Of a DNA stretch of 64,000 bases, positions 1-8,636 are shown piece after piece. Within the stretch, counting starts at the first letter, position 1. Every line of letters begins with the position of its first letter. Under the pieces are notes generated by a model. It saw only the letters and a program-made list of their open reading frames with translations, ran no database searches and had not been told where the DNA came from. Origin of the DNA: an uncultured Bacilli bacterium (GTDB taxonomy: Bacteria > Bacillota_I > Bacilli_A > RF39 > UBA660); NCBI GenBank assembly GCA_934101575.1, contig CAKORJ010000001.1, positions 642,637-706,636 of the forward strand. Direction: 5' to 3'. The position numbers and the translations under genes were made by a program.

Positions 1-1307
1 AGAATAAAATCTTTTCCTCCACTTGATAGGCTTCTTAGATTATCTAGTTCTTCATTAAATCCTTCTTTTATTATGTTTCCTTCTTTTATTGTTATTGGTA
101 CTTCTTCTTTTATACCTTTTTCTAAGAGATTATATAGTTCTTCTAATGGGGTAAATGTTTTATCATAGTTTATACTTTCTAATATTTTTTTTATTTCTGG
201 TAATACTTTTATTGAATTTTTTAACTGTAATAAATCTCTGGCATTTACGTTTCCATATGTTACTCTTCCTGATAATCTTTCTAGATCATATACATTGTTT
301 AGAAGTTCTCTTAGTTCTTCTTTATAGATAAATTCTACTAAGAATGTAGATATTTGATTTTGTCTTCTTAGTATTTCTTTTTTACTTATTAGAGGGTTTT
401 CTATATATTCTTTTAATAGTCTAGATCCCATGGCTGTTTTTGTTTTATCTAATAACCATAATAATGAATATGTTCTTTCTTTTAATCTTAGTGTTTCTAC
501 TAGTTCTAAGTTTCTTTTTGTGTGTATATCTAGATTTAGTGTATCATTTTTCTTTTTTACTAGTGCTGGTTTTAAATGTGATAAATCTCCCTTTTTTGTT
601 TCTTCTAAATAGTATAGAAGATGTTTTATAGAAGTTATCATTCTAAGATCATTTATTTCTTTGTATATATAAGAATAGTTTTCTGAAAGACCATTGCTGA
701 TGGTTACTAGTATATTATAATTATCTCTTAAAGCACTTATTATTTCTCTATTTATTTTGGAATTTACTATTACTTCTTTTAACTCTAATCTTATTATTTC
801 ATTTATTAGTTTATCATTTTTATAATCTATTAGTTCTACTATGAATGTTCCTGTTGTTATATCTGTGTAACTAAGAGCATAACAGTGTTCGAAGTCATAG
901 ACACTTCCTATATAATTATTTGTTTTTTCATCTAATGAAGATGATTCCATTAGTGTTCCTTTTGTTACTACTTGAGTTACTCCTCGTTCTACTACTCCTT
1001 TTTTATCTGGAGGAGTTAATTGTTCACATATTGCTACTTTATAGCCTTTTTCTATTAGTTTTTCTAGGTACCCTTCGTATGCATGAAATGGAATTCCACA
1101 CATTGGAACTTTTTCTTCTAGTCCACAGTTTCTACCTGTTAGAGTCAGTTCTAGTTCTCTGGATGCTAAAATGGCATCTTCAAAAAACATTTCATAAAAG
1201 TCTCCTAGTCTAAAGAAGACAATTGTATCTTCATATTTATCTTTTATTTGCATATATTGCATCATCATTGGAGATAGTTTGTTTCTATCTATGTCATTTC
1301 TTTTCAT
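1..1307 (-). CDS. mutS: DNA mismatch repair protein MutS (N-terminal half; runs off the window)
   Basis: MutS recognises base mismatches and starts methyl-independent repair with MutL. About 435 residues are present, roughly half of the usual ~850; the ATPase half lies beyond position 1. The mismatch-reading motif GDFYEMF is at residues 35-41, with the intercalating Phe37 and Glu39. The connector and lever regions follow without stops. The ATG at 1305-1307 has an AAGGTG ribosome site six bases upstream. A TATAAT box (1325-1330, minus strand) follows the serS terminator, so mutS probably has its own promoter. No defects are seen in the visible part. Confidence 0.95.
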   Translation of the reverse strand, partial: MKRNDIDRNKLSPMMMQYMQIKDKYEDTIVFFRLGDFYEMFFEDAILASRELELTLTGRNCGLEEKVPMCGIPFHAYEGYLEKLIEKGYKVAICEQLTPPDKKGVVERGVTQVVTKGTLMESSSLDEKTNNYIGSVYDFEHCYALSYTDITTGTFIVELIDYKNDKLINEIIRLELKEVIVNSKINREIISALRDNYNILVTISNGLSENYSYIYKEINDLRMITSIKHLLYYLEETKKGDLSHLKPALVKKKNDTLNLDIHTKRNLELVETLRLKERTYSLLWLLDKTKTAMGSRLLKEYIENPLISKKEILRRQNQISTFLVEFIYKEELRELLNNVYDLERLSGRVTYGNVNARDLLQLKNSIKVLPEIKKILESINYDKTFTPLEELYNLLEKGIKEEVPITIKEGNIIKEGFNEELDNLRSLSSGGKDFI

Positions 1308-1391
1308 TTACAACACCTTGTTTTATTATACTAAATTTTTTGTTTTTTTTCTATTTATTTCTTTTATTTTGTTACTTAATTGGTACTTTGA

Positions 1392-1419
1392 ATAAAAAAA
1401 ACATCTTTTTTGATGTTTA
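1392..1419 (-). terminator. Rho-independent terminator after serS
   Basis: On the minus strand AACATC-AAAAAA-GATGTT forms a hairpin followed by a run of eight T, starting at the serS stop codon. Confidence 0.8.
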
Positions 1420-2703
1420 ATTTATTTTTTCTATTTTTTCTTTTCCACCCATATATGGTCTTAGGGCTTTAGGAATGGTTATACTACCATCTTTATTATA
1501 GTTATTTTCTATGAAGGCTATTAAGGCTCTTGTTGAAGCTAGTACTGTGTTATTTAGAGTGTGTGGATAATAATTTTCTTTTTCTCCTTTTACTCTTATT
1601 CCTAGTCTTCTTGCTTGAGCATCTCCTAGTGTTGAACATGATCCTACTTCAAAGTATTTTTGTTGTCTTGGCGACCATGCTTCTACATCGCATGATTTTA
1701 CTTTTAGGTCTGCTAGGTCTCCGGAGCAACATTCTAGTGTTCTTACTGGTATATTTAGGTTTCTAAATATTTCTACTGTGTAACTCCACATTTTATTATA
1801 CCAATTCATACTTTCTTCTGGGTTACATATTACTATCATTTCTTGTTTTTCAAATTGGTGTACTCTATAGATTCCTCTTTCTTCTATTCCGTGTGCTCCA
1901 ACTTCTTTTCTAAAGCATGGTGAATATGAAGTCATTGTTATTGGGAGAGTGTCTTTTTTTAGTATTTGATCTTTGAATTTCCCTATCATTGAGTGTTCAC
2001 TTGTTCCTATTAAATAAAGATCTTCTCCTTCTATTTTGTACATCATAGCATCCATTTCTTCAAATGACATAACTCCTGTGACTACATCACTTCTTATCAT
2101 AAATGGTGGTATGCAATATGTGAAGTTTTTATCTATCATGTAGTCTCTTGCATAGTTAAGCATTGCTGTTACTAGTCTTGCTGCATCTCCCATTAAGTAA
2201 TAGAAACCATTTCCACTTGTTCTACCACTTGCATCTTTATCTAGACCATTTATACTTGCTAAGATATCTGCATGATATGGGATTTCATAGTTTGGAACTT
2301 TTGGTTCTCCAAATTTTTCTATTTCAACATTTTCATTATCATCTTTTCCTACTGGGACACTACTATCTATGATGTTTGGTATTTTCATCATCATGTCTTT
2401 TATACTTTTGTTTATTTCTTCTTCTTCTTTTTCTTTTTCTTCTATTATTTCATTTATTTTTGATACTTCTTCTTTTATTTTTTTTGCTTCGTCTATTTGT
2501 TGATTTCTCATTAAGTTTCCTATTTCATTACTTTTATCTTTTCTTTCTTTACGAAGCTTATCTCCTTCTAGTTTTAGTTTTCTTGTTTTTTCATCTAGAT
2601 TATATATTTCATCTACCAGAGGAAGCTTTTCATCTTGAAATTTCTTTCTAATATTTTCTTTTACTAATTCTTTATTTTCTCTTATTAATTTTATGTCTAT
2701 CAT
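1417..2703 (-). CDS. serS: Seryl-tRNA synthetase
   Basis: Charges tRNA-Ser (and tRNA-Sec precursor) with serine in the cytoplasm. The 428-aa length is normal for bacterial SerRS. The N-terminal ~110 residues form the charged coiled-coil arm that grips the long variable arm of tRNA-Ser. The class II catalytic core follows, with motif 2 FRKEVGAHG near residue 265 and motif 3 around TLNNTVLASTRAL near residue 390. An AGGAGAG ribosome site precedes ATG. It is the second gene of a transcript that starts at a serine T-box, behind a DUF1653 gene 12 bp upstream, and it ends in its own terminator. Confidence 0.97.
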   Translation of the reverse strand: MIDIKLIRENKELVKENIRKKFQDEKLPLVDEIYNLDEKTRKLKLEGDKLRKERKDKSNEIGNLMRNQQIDEAKKIKEEVSKINEIIEEKEKEEEEINKSIKDMMMKIPNIIDSSVPVGKDDNENVEIEKFGEPKVPNYEIPYHADILASINGLDKDASGRTSGNGFYYLMGDAARLVTAMLNYARDYMIDKNFTYCIPPFMIRSDVVTGVMSFEEMDAMMYKIEGEDLYLIGTSEHSMIGKFKDQILKKDTLPITMTSYSPCFRKEVGAHGIEERGIYRVHQFEKQEMIVICNPEESMNWYNKMWSYTVEIFRNLNIPVRTLECCSGDLADLKVKSCDVEAWSPRQQKYFEVGSCSTLGDAQARRLGIRVKGEKENYYPHTLNNTVLASTRALIAFIENNYNKDGSITIPKALRPYMGGKEKIEKIN

Positions 2704-2715
2704 ATAAATCTCTCC

Positions 2716-2955
2716 TTATTTTTGTTTGATGTCTTGTAACTCAAATCTATATTTTTGTTTTACTTCTGGGTATTTGTTTTTATCTACTTCACTTAGAAAC
2801 ATCTCTTTTGGCCTTGCATATAGTTTATTTTCTCCATATAGGCTTCTATATATCACTAGTTCTTCTCTTGTCTCCGAGTGTATTGCTACGTCTTCGACTA
2901 AATAATAGTTGCCTTTAAAGTGTTTATAAATTCCTTTTATTTTTAGTTTATTCAT
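2716..2955 (-). CDS. DUF1653 family small protein
   Basis: 79 aa. The sequence pattern (GIYKHFKGNYYLVEDVAIHSETREELVIYR split as an N-terminal GxYxHFKG, then a conserved VIYRSLYG motif and a C-terminal F segment) is typical of DUF1653 proteins, whose biochemical role is not established. It sits between the T-box leader and serS, with only 12 bp to serS, so its expression should follow serine tRNA charging. AGGAGG lies directly upstream of ATG. The link to seryl-tRNA metabolism is inference from position. Confidence 0.8.
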   Translation of the reverse strand: MNKLKIKGIYKHFKGNYYLVEDVAIHSETREELVIYRSLYGENKLYARPKEMFLSEVDKNKYPEVKQKYRFELQDIKQK

Positions 2956-2969
2956 GTTTTCCTCCTTTT

Positions 2970-3157
2970 TTACAAAAAAAGAATGGTAAGGAGTCTTAAA
3001 GACGGTACCATCCTTTGTTTTTCTTATTTTATAACGGTTTTTGCCGGGAATTATTAGTTCCTCTCGGGAGTAGATTCATAAAATGCTTATGTTAGTTTAC
3101 ACCAGACACTAACTCTCTTTGATAAACTTATTTTATTACTTTTCTCCTTCACTGAAT
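2970..3157 (-). promoter_or_regulatory. T-box riboswitch, serine specifier
   Basis: Read on the minus strand, the leader has the stem I signature (AGAGAGTTAGTG, then GTGTAAACTAAC), a specifier region GAA-TCT-ACTCC carrying the serine codon UCU, and the T-box core GGATGGTACCGTC that pairs with the uncharged tRNA acceptor end. A competing terminator ends in a T run near 2980. It controls DUF1653 and serS by tRNA-dependent antitermination. Confidence 0.93.
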
Positions 3158-3164
3158 TAATTAT

Positions 3165-3193
3165 ATTTTAGCAGGTTTTTATTTTTTTGTCTA
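3165..3193 (-). promoter_or_regulatory. Sigma-A type promoter of the serine T-box transcript
   Basis: -35 TAGACA (3188-3193) and -10 TAAAAT (3165-3170) are separated by 17 bp, placing the start near 3157, just before stem I. The stretch 3194-3333 upstream holds no gene that I recognise; it contains a short palindrome (CAACTTCTTAGTTG) of unknown meaning. Confidence 0.55.
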
Positions 3194-3333
3194 TGTTTAA
3201 TTATTATTTTGTACATCTGAGCAACTTCTTAGTTGTCATCCTTTTTGGTGATGAACTATATGATGCTGCTAATATAGGTTTTTATTCAGAAATCTTTTTC
3301 TTTTTATAAACTATTAACTTTTTTTATTAAATA

Positions 3334-4251
3334 CTAATTTCTTCTTGATTTTCCTATTATTTCTATATCTTTAGTAAGACATTTTATTCTTTCTATTATT
3401 CTTCTTGCTTTTACTTTTTCTGTTTTGTTTTGAGATACTGCTAAATGAGATTCTAATTCTTCAATTGTTAAATTTGATGTAAAAAATGTTGTTAAGTTCT
3501 CATTCATTCTATGTTGAAGAAGTGTTCCTAATATTTCATCTCTTCCCCAGGCTGTTACGTTTTCTGCGCCTATATCATCTATTAATAGATATGGTATATT
3601 TTTTATATACTCATACTTTTCACTGAAGGAAACTTCATTTTCTTCTTGTTTTTGGAATGATGATTTTAGGGTTCTAAGAAATTCTGGAAAATAAACTATT
3701 GCACTTTTTTCTTCTCTTTTTGCTAATTCATTGAAGAGTGCTGCTATGAGATAGGTTTTTCCACATCCGAAGTTTCCATGAAGATACATACCTTTTTGTG
3801 GTTCTTTTTTATAGTTTTTTAAGAAGTTTAAGATATATTTTATAGCTTCGGATCTTGATACATCATCTGTAAATATATCCTTTATTTTTGCTTCTTGTAA
3901 GTTTTTAGGCATATCAAATAAATTTAAGTTTTCTTTATATTTATTTGTTTCTAAATCTTTTTGTTTAAATCTACAGGCTTTATAAGTAAAAGTTATATCT
4001 TCGCCATCTACCTCTGGAAGATTACAATATCCTTTTAGTTCATTTTTACAAAAACTTAATCCTTTACAAGTCATACAGTTTTCAAATTCTAATGCAGAGT
4101 TTTCTATACTTGATGTATGTTTATATAATTTATCTTGTTTTATATCTAGTTTATCTACTATTTCTTTAAACGATGGTTTATTTAAATTATTTAGATATAT
4201 TTGTTTTAAGTTGTTTTCTTTTTTTTCTAGTAAGCTGTCCACTTTTTTCAC
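3334..4251 (-). CDS. dnaI: Primosomal protein DnaI, helicase loader
   Basis: AAA+ ATPase that loads the replicative helicase DnaC at origins and restart sites. The N-terminal ~130 residues hold a zinc-binding cluster (CMTCKGLSFC, then a further Cys) that contacts helicase. The C-terminal half has Walker A GNFGCGKTY and Walker B LLIDDIGAE. About 305 aa, the normal length. GTG at 4249-4251 is preferred over GTG at 4258-4260 because AGGTGAT lies at correct spacing before it. The usual upstream partner dnaB is not here. Confidence 0.93.
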   Translation of the reverse strand: MKKVDSLLEKKENNLKQIYLNNLNKPSFKEIVDKLDIKQDKLYKHTSSIENSALEFENCMTCKGLSFCKNELKGYCNLPEVDGEDITFTYKACRFKQKDLETNKYKENLNLFDMPKNLQEAKIKDIFTDDVSRSEAIKYILNFLKNYKKEPQKGMYLHGNFGCGKTYLIAALFNELAKREEKSAIVYFPEFLRTLKSSFQKQEENEVSFSEKYEYIKNIPYLLIDDIGAENVTAWGRDEILGTLLQHRMNENLTTFFTSNLTIEELESHLAVSQNKTEKVKARRIIERIKCLTKDIEIIGKSRRN

Positions 4252-4282
4252 TTTGATCACCTATAAAAAGTATATCATGTAT

Positions 4283-4317
4283 AAAAAAAAATAGCTATTT
4301 AAATTAGAGCTATTTTT
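4283..4317 (-). terminator. Rho-independent terminator
   Basis: Stem AAAAATAGCT / AGCTATTTTT with an 8-T tail on the minus strand, overlapping the end of the gene that stops at 4299. Confidence 0.75.
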
Positions 4318-4754
4318 GAGGAAAATTTTCCATCTGTGGTTTGTTTTGTGTTATCTAACCATATTTTTATTTTATATATAGATGATTCTTCTTTTTTTAA
4401 TGTTTGTTTTGATAGTTTTCCTTCTTTTCCTAAGTTTTCTTCTTTTATTTTTTTGTTATCTTTTATTATTTCATATTTTATGTTTTCATTTGGTATTGTA
4501 TTATTTTGATCTGTTATTAATGTTATAGTAAATGTTTTTGTATCATTTCCATAATTTGTTACTTTTATTGTGTAATCGTTTGTTTTATCTTCTATTTTTA
4601 GTTGTTCTACTTTTAGACTTGTTGCTATATTATTTGTTAGTTTATTTGAATATTCATAAGTTTCTACTAGATTATTTCTTAAGAATGTTGCAAGTGTTAA
4701 AAAAAGTATTATTATAATTATTCTTGTTATTCTAAACTTTGTGTCTTTATTCAT
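4299..4754 (-). CDS. Membrane-anchored extracellular protein, camelysin/TasA-like fold suspected
   Basis: 151 aa. One N-terminal hydrophobic helix (residues ~11-27, rich in Ile) is followed by an extracellular beta-type domain with alternating Thr/Asn and a KVTNYGND motif, ending in YKIKIWLDNT. The same ending pattern (YKLRIWLDKS) occurs in the 975-aa surface protein at 8637-11564, so the two share a domain. Function is unknown. It is monocistronic, with terminators on both sides. Confidence 0.65.
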   Translation of the reverse strand: MNKDTKFRITRIIIIILFLTLATFLRNNLVETYEYSNKLTNNIATSLKVEQLKIEDKTNDYTIKVTNYGNDTKTFTITLITDQNNTIPNENIKYEIIKDNKKIKEENLGKEGKLSKQTLKKEESSIYKIKIWLDNTKQTTDGKFSSKIALI

Positions 4755-4819
4755 AATATGCCCCCTTTTAATGGTTTCATATTATAACATATTTTTTGTA
4801 TTTTGTAAATGCTAGTATT

Positions 4820-4848
4820 AAAAAAGAACTATAATTCTTTATAGTCCT
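4820..4848 (-). terminator. Rho-independent terminator
   Basis: Minus-strand hairpin GGACTATAA-AGAA-TTATAGTTC followed by six T, at the 3' end of the zinc-ribbon gene. Confidence 0.75.
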
Positions 4849-5345
4849 GTATTATTTGTTATTTTTGATCCATACTTATCAAATTGTGGTAGTTCTCCTG
4901 GCTTTGGATCTCGCAATTCTTGATCTTTTGAATTGTTATAAACTCTAAATACGGTAGTATAATTACTTTTACAATATCTAAACTCTGTATATAAAATACC
5001 ATATTTTTTAGTATTAAACTGATTACGTTGTACTCCAGTAAAACAATTTGCTCCCATGGTTACTAAGTCAAAATCTAAATCTAGTGCGTTTAGTATTTCT
5101 CCTATTGAACCAAAATATGATGTCATTTGAATATCTACTTTTATAGGAAGATTGTCATGTTTTACTTTATTGTTATGAACTATTACTACTGTTGCTGAGA
5201 TGATTGCAATTAAAACTATGCCTATAATAAATAAGATCTTTTTATTTTTGAGAATTCTTTTAATATCTTTTTTTTCACATTTATCACAAAGATCTTTTCC
5301 TTCTGAAATTTCACAACCACACTTTTTACACTTAACCTCTGACAT
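4839..5345 (-). CDS. Zinc-ribbon membrane protein, function unknown
   Basis: 168 aa. The N-terminus has paired CxxC motifs (CKKCGC near residue 6 and CDKCEK near residue 19), a typical zinc ribbon. A single transmembrane helix follows at ~38-57, then an extracellular domain of about 110 residues with two Cys. This zinc-ribbon plus TM plus outer domain layout is common in Firmicutes, but the specific family is not recognised. Own terminator downstream; divergent from the 5464 gene. Confidence 0.65.
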   Translation of the reverse strand: MSEVKCKKCGCEISEGKDLCDKCEKKDIKRILKNKKILFIIGIVLIAIISATVVIVHNNKVKHDNLPIKVDIQMTSYFGSIGEILNALDLDFDLVTMGANCFTGVQRNQFNTKKYGILYTEFRYCKSNYTTVFRVYNNSKDQELRDPKPGELPQFDKYGSKITNNTGL

Positions 5346-5463
5346 ACTTTAATTTCACTCCTTCCATTATAATAATAACAAAAAGCAACATAATATGCAA
5401 TACGTTTTGCAATGCTTACTTTCTATATTTTTTGTAATACCATTGATGTAGGAGGTAGTTAAT

Positions 5464-5652
5464 ATGGCTTTTCAAATACGTGATAATAAAGTTGAAACCG
5501 AAAATAAAACTATTAGATTTCCTGTTACATTAATTAATAAAATTGAGGATGAGTTAAAGGAAAAGAATGTATCATTTTCTAAGTTTGTAATTCAAGCATG
5601 TGAATATGCTTTAGATAATATGGAAACAACAAAAAAAAGAGGAAAAAACTAA
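5464..5652 (+). CDS. Ribbon-helix-helix (CopG/Arc-type) DNA-binding protein
   Basis: 62 aa. The central part reads TIRFPVTLINKIEDEL followed by a second helix SKFVIQACEYAL, matching the beta strand plus two helices of ribbon-helix-helix regulators. AGGAGG is eight bases before ATG. It is alone, with no toxin gene next to it, so it may be a stand-alone regulator. Target unknown. Confidence 0.7.
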   Translation: MAFQIRDNKVETENKTIRFPVTLINKIEDELKEKNVSFSKFVIQACEYALDNMETTKKRGKN

Positions 5653-5680
5653 ATTGTTAGTTATCTCTCTTTTTTTATTT
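5631..5680 (+). terminator. Rho-independent terminator after the RHH gene
   Basis: AACTAA-ATTG-TTAGTT sits inside a larger AAAAAAGAG / CTCTTTTTTT pairing ending in a T run. Confidence 0.7.
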
Positions 5681-5827
5681 ATCCAGTTTTTTGTTTTGTT
5701 ATATAATAATTGCGTCAATATTTTACATATAATTTTACATTTTATACTCTTCTTTTTTACATATTGTTTTTTATTTATGATTTTTATTTCTTTGTGATTT
5801 TATAAATCTTTTAATTATTGTTTTTTG

Positions 5828-5836
5828 TGGTATACT
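5828..5836 (+). promoter_or_regulatory. Extended -10 promoter element of murT-gatD
   Basis: TGG-TATACT is 19 bases before the murT ATG. No clear -35 box is seen, as is usual for TGn promoters. Confidence 0.45.
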
Positions 5837-5855
5837 TTTAAGTAGAGGTGTTAAT

Positions 5856-7181
5856 ATGAAATATATAAGTATATTTTTAGGAAAGATTGTTGCATATTTA
5901 TGCACTATGGTAGGACGCGGTAGTTCTTTTCCTGGAACTTTTGCTGAGAAGATTGATAAAAATATTTTGAAAAAGTTTTCCCTACCAGATAAGATTATTG
6001 TTGTAACTGGTTCTAGTGGAAAAGGGTCTACTACTAGGATTATTGCTAATGTTTTTAGGGATTGTGGTTATACTGTAGCGCATAACAAAGAAGGTGGAAA
6101 CCAAACTTGTGGTGTTATTACTACTTTTCTTAAGAATTGTAAATTAAACGGTAAAGTTAAAACTGATGTTGTTGTTTTAGAAATGGATGAGAGATATATA
6201 AAACATGTTCTTCCTATTATTAAACCTAGTGATGTTGTTATTACTAATGTTACTAGAGATCAACCTCCTAGACAAAGGCATCCGGATTTTATAATTAGCG
6301 AAATTGATAAAGGGCTTAATGAGAATATGCATTTGTTTTTGAATGCTGATGACCCTATTTTACAAAGATTTGTCTCTGATGAGAAAAATAAAATCACTTA
6401 TTACGGTATAGATAGACTTGATACTTCTTATAAAAAGAATTTATTCAATAGTTTAAACTGTGCTCGTTGTGCTACCTGTAATAGTTTGCTTTCTTATGAC
6501 TATTATCATATCGAGGATATTGGATTTTATAAGTGTTCTAATACTAAGTGTGGTTTTAAAAGACATGTTTCTAAGTATACTATTACTGGATATAAAGATG
6601 GTGTTATTACTATAGATAATAAGAATAGAATTACTCTTAATAATGATATGTTATATAACTTTTATAATACTTTAGCTGCTTATTCTGTTCTTTGTGATTA
6701 TGGTCTGGATAAGAAAAAAGTTTGTGGGTCTATATCTTCTCTTAATCGTGATAAGAAAATATATAGTAATTATACTGTTAATGGTCGTGACGTTTTTGTT
6801 CTTAATAACAAGTGTGAGAATGCTTCGACTTATAATCAATCTATACTTTATACTTATAATAGTGATAAAGAAAAAACCATTGTTATTGGATGGGAAGAGA
6901 TCTCCAGAAGATATTTATGGGATGAGCTTTCTTGGCTTTATGATATTGAATTTGAACTGTTTACTAAACAAAATATATCTTCTTTTATAGTATGTGGGCC
7001 TCAAAGATATGATATTGCTGTTAGACTTAAATACGCTGGAATACCTTGTGATAAGATTATGATTCATAATAATTTATATGATGCTAAGGATGATATTAGG
7101 AATTCTTCTGGGGATATATATGGAATACTTAATTTTGATTATGTTAATGATTTTAATAGAGTTATGGAGGAGCTTAAATGA
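5856..7181 (+). CDS. murT: MurT-like subunit of lipid II isoglutaminyl synthase
   Basis: Mur-ligase-type ATPase that, with GatD, amidates the alpha-carboxyl of D-Glu in lipid II at the inner face of the membrane. 441 aa, typical. The ATP loop TGSSGKGSTTR is near residue 51, NQTCGVITTFL near 85, and a four-cysteine zinc ribbon (CATC then CSNTKC) near 207-231, the MurT hallmark. The segment after TNVTRDQ reads PPRQRHP instead of the usual LDRYGE-type run, so the sequence is divergent. The stop overlaps the gatD start by four bases. GatD next to it lacks its catalytic pair, so the activity of the complex is uncertain. Confidence 0.88.
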   Translation: MKYISIFLGKIVAYLCTMVGRGSSFPGTFAEKIDKNILKKFSLPDKIIVVTGSSGKGSTTRIIANVFRDCGYTVAHNKEGGNQTCGVITTFLKNCKLNGKVKTDVVVLEMDERYIKHVLPIIKPSDVVITNVTRDQPPRQRHPDFIISEIDKGLNENMHLFLNADDPILQRFVSDEKNKITYYGIDRLDTSYKKNLFNSLNCARCATCNSLLSYDYYHIEDIGFYKCSNTKCGFKRHVSKYTITGYKDGVITIDNKNRITLNNDMLYNFYNTLAAYSVLCDYGLDKKKVCGSISSLNRDKKIYSNYTVNGRDVFVLNNKCENASTYNQSILYTYNSDKEKTIVIGWEEISRRYLWDELSWLYDIEFELFTKQNISSFIVCGPQRYDIAVRLKYAGIPCDKIMIHNNLYDAKDDIRNSSGDIYGILNFDYVNDFNRVMEELK

Positions 7182-7864
7182 AAGTAAATATTTTATGCTT
7201 ATATTATGATATTATGAATTTATATGGTGATACTGGTAATGTTAAGGTTTTAAAGTATCATTTAGATGAACAAGGAATTGATTATAATATTGATTATAAG
7301 TCTATTGATGATAAGTTAATTTTTAAAAATTATGATCTTGTTATGATTGGAGCTGGTACTGAAAGAAATAGATTTATTTGTTTAGATCATTTGATGAAAT
7401 ATAAAAAAGATATAAAGAAGTATGTTGAAGATGGTAAGTTCTTTATATCTACTGGTAATTCTATTTCTATGTTTGGTAACAAATTGTATGATAAAGACGG
7501 TATAGGTTTATTTGATTACACCGTTAGTGAAAGTGATAAGAGAATATCTAAAGAAGTTATTTTAGACAATGATATGTGCAAACCTATATATGGATTTTTT
7601 AATCATCAAGATGTTATTTCTAATCATGATAACTATTTATTTAGAGATGAGGGTATTCATTATAAGAATTTTTATGGTACTTTTACATTAGGCCCTATTC
7701 TTTCTAGGAATCCTGAGTTTCTTGAATATTTTTTTAAAAAGTTTATTTCTTCTTTAGACGATAAGTTTAAATTTAAAGATATGGATCTTTCTTTGAATAG
7801 GAAAGCTTATGAAGAATTTATTGAATTTAAAAAGACTAAGGTTTTTAATAGTCATAAAGCCTAG
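7178..7864 (+). CDS. gatD: GatD-like protein with degenerate glutaminase site
   Basis: 228 aa, homologous throughout to GatD (opening YYDIMNLYGDTGNVKVLK, then a VMIGAGTERN motif), the class I glutamine amidotransferase that feeds ammonia to MurT. In active GatD the nucleophile lies in a (A/I)CGGYQ motif; here the same place reads STGNSISMFG, with Gly93 where Cys should be. The catalytic His of the HGPILxxNP motif is Leu171 here (TLGPILSRNP). Both catalytic residues are therefore missing. It overlaps murT by 4 bp and its stop lies in a CTAG shared with the convergent gene at 7861. It may be a structural partner or use free ammonia. Confidence 0.85.
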   Translation: MKVNILCLYYDIMNLYGDTGNVKVLKYHLDEQGIDYNIDYKSIDDKLIFKNYDLVMIGAGTERNRFICLDHLMKYKKDIKKYVEDGKFFISTGNSISMFGNKLYDKDGIGLFDYTVSESDKRISKEVILDNDMCKPIYGFFNHQDVISNHDNYLFRDEGIHYKNFYGTFTLGPILSRNPEFLEYFFKKFISSLDDKFKFKDMDLSLNRKAYEEFIEFKKTKVFNSHKA

Positions 7865-7875
7865 TCTTTTTTTAA
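7831..7875. terminator. Bidirectional terminator between gatD and the CmpB-like gene
   Basis: AAAAGACTA and TAGTCTTTT pair across the convergent stop codons, with A and T runs on both sides. Confidence 0.6.
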
Positions 7876-8550
7876 TTTATTTGGTATTTTCTTTTTTATG
7901 TTTTCAAATGTTGTTTGTATTTTGGGGAATGCTTTTATTAATCTACGATGGAATACTGATTTTTGAGATATTATATTTTTTATATATTTGTTTATATCTT
8001 CTGTTCTGTCTTCCATTGTTACTTTTTTCACTGTTTTTTTGAAGTTGTTTACTATTCCAAATGATGTTGCAATATCTATTAATAGTATTATTCCTATGAT
8101 GAGTGCTGTTATTTGTAGTACATCTGTTGGTACTTGTTCTAATAGTCCTTGGAAGAAGGGATTTATTACATATACTAATAAACATGCTATTAATCCGAAT
8201 GGTATCATTGTTTCTAGGCATATTCTTCCGTTTATGTTATATTTGTTATTTGAATAGTCCCACCATCTTGCTTTGAATAGTTTTTCCATTATGTAACTTG
8301 TAAAATATTCTAGGACACTGCAGATTGCTATTGCTAATATGAATAGTGCGACTGGATGAGTTGCATATTTTGAAAGAAAGAATACTACTGCTACTGCTCC
8401 TACTCCATATATTGGACATATTGGGCCTATTAAGAATCCTCTATTTGATAGGACTTTGTCTGTTATTAGGGTATATATTGTTTCTAATATCCAACCTATC
8501 ATTGCATAAATTATGAAAAGTAAAAAATATATACTTAAATTTGTTATCAT
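7861..8550 (-). CDS. CmpB-like integral membrane protein (putative ABC-transporter type IV, PF06541 type)
   Basis: 229 aa with about five to six membrane helices. The motifs GWILETIY near residue 18, NRGFLIGPICPIYGVG near 36-51, and a later LEYFTSYIMEKLFKARWWDYS stretch are characteristic of the PF06541 family, whose function is not well established. It is convergent with gatD and its stop shares a CTAG with the gatD stop. The C-terminal ~60 residues are cytoplasmic and basic. Confidence 0.8.
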   Translation of the reverse strand: MITNLSIYFLLFIIYAMIGWILETIYTLITDKVLSNRGFLIGPICPIYGVGAVAVVFFLSKYATHPVALFILAIAICSVLEYFTSYIMEKLFKARWWDYSNNKYNINGRICLETMIPFGLIACLLVYVINPFFQGLLEQVPTDVLQITALIIGIILLIDIATSFGIVNNFKKTVKKVTMEDRTEDINKYIKNIISQKSVFHRRLIKAFPKIQTTFENIKKKIPNKLKKD

Positions 8551-8636
8551 ACTACTTCACCTGTTTTAATTATATAAATAATATAGTTTTATAGCAAGAG
8601 CTTTTTTTTGTTTTTGGACACTTTTTTTGTTTTGTT

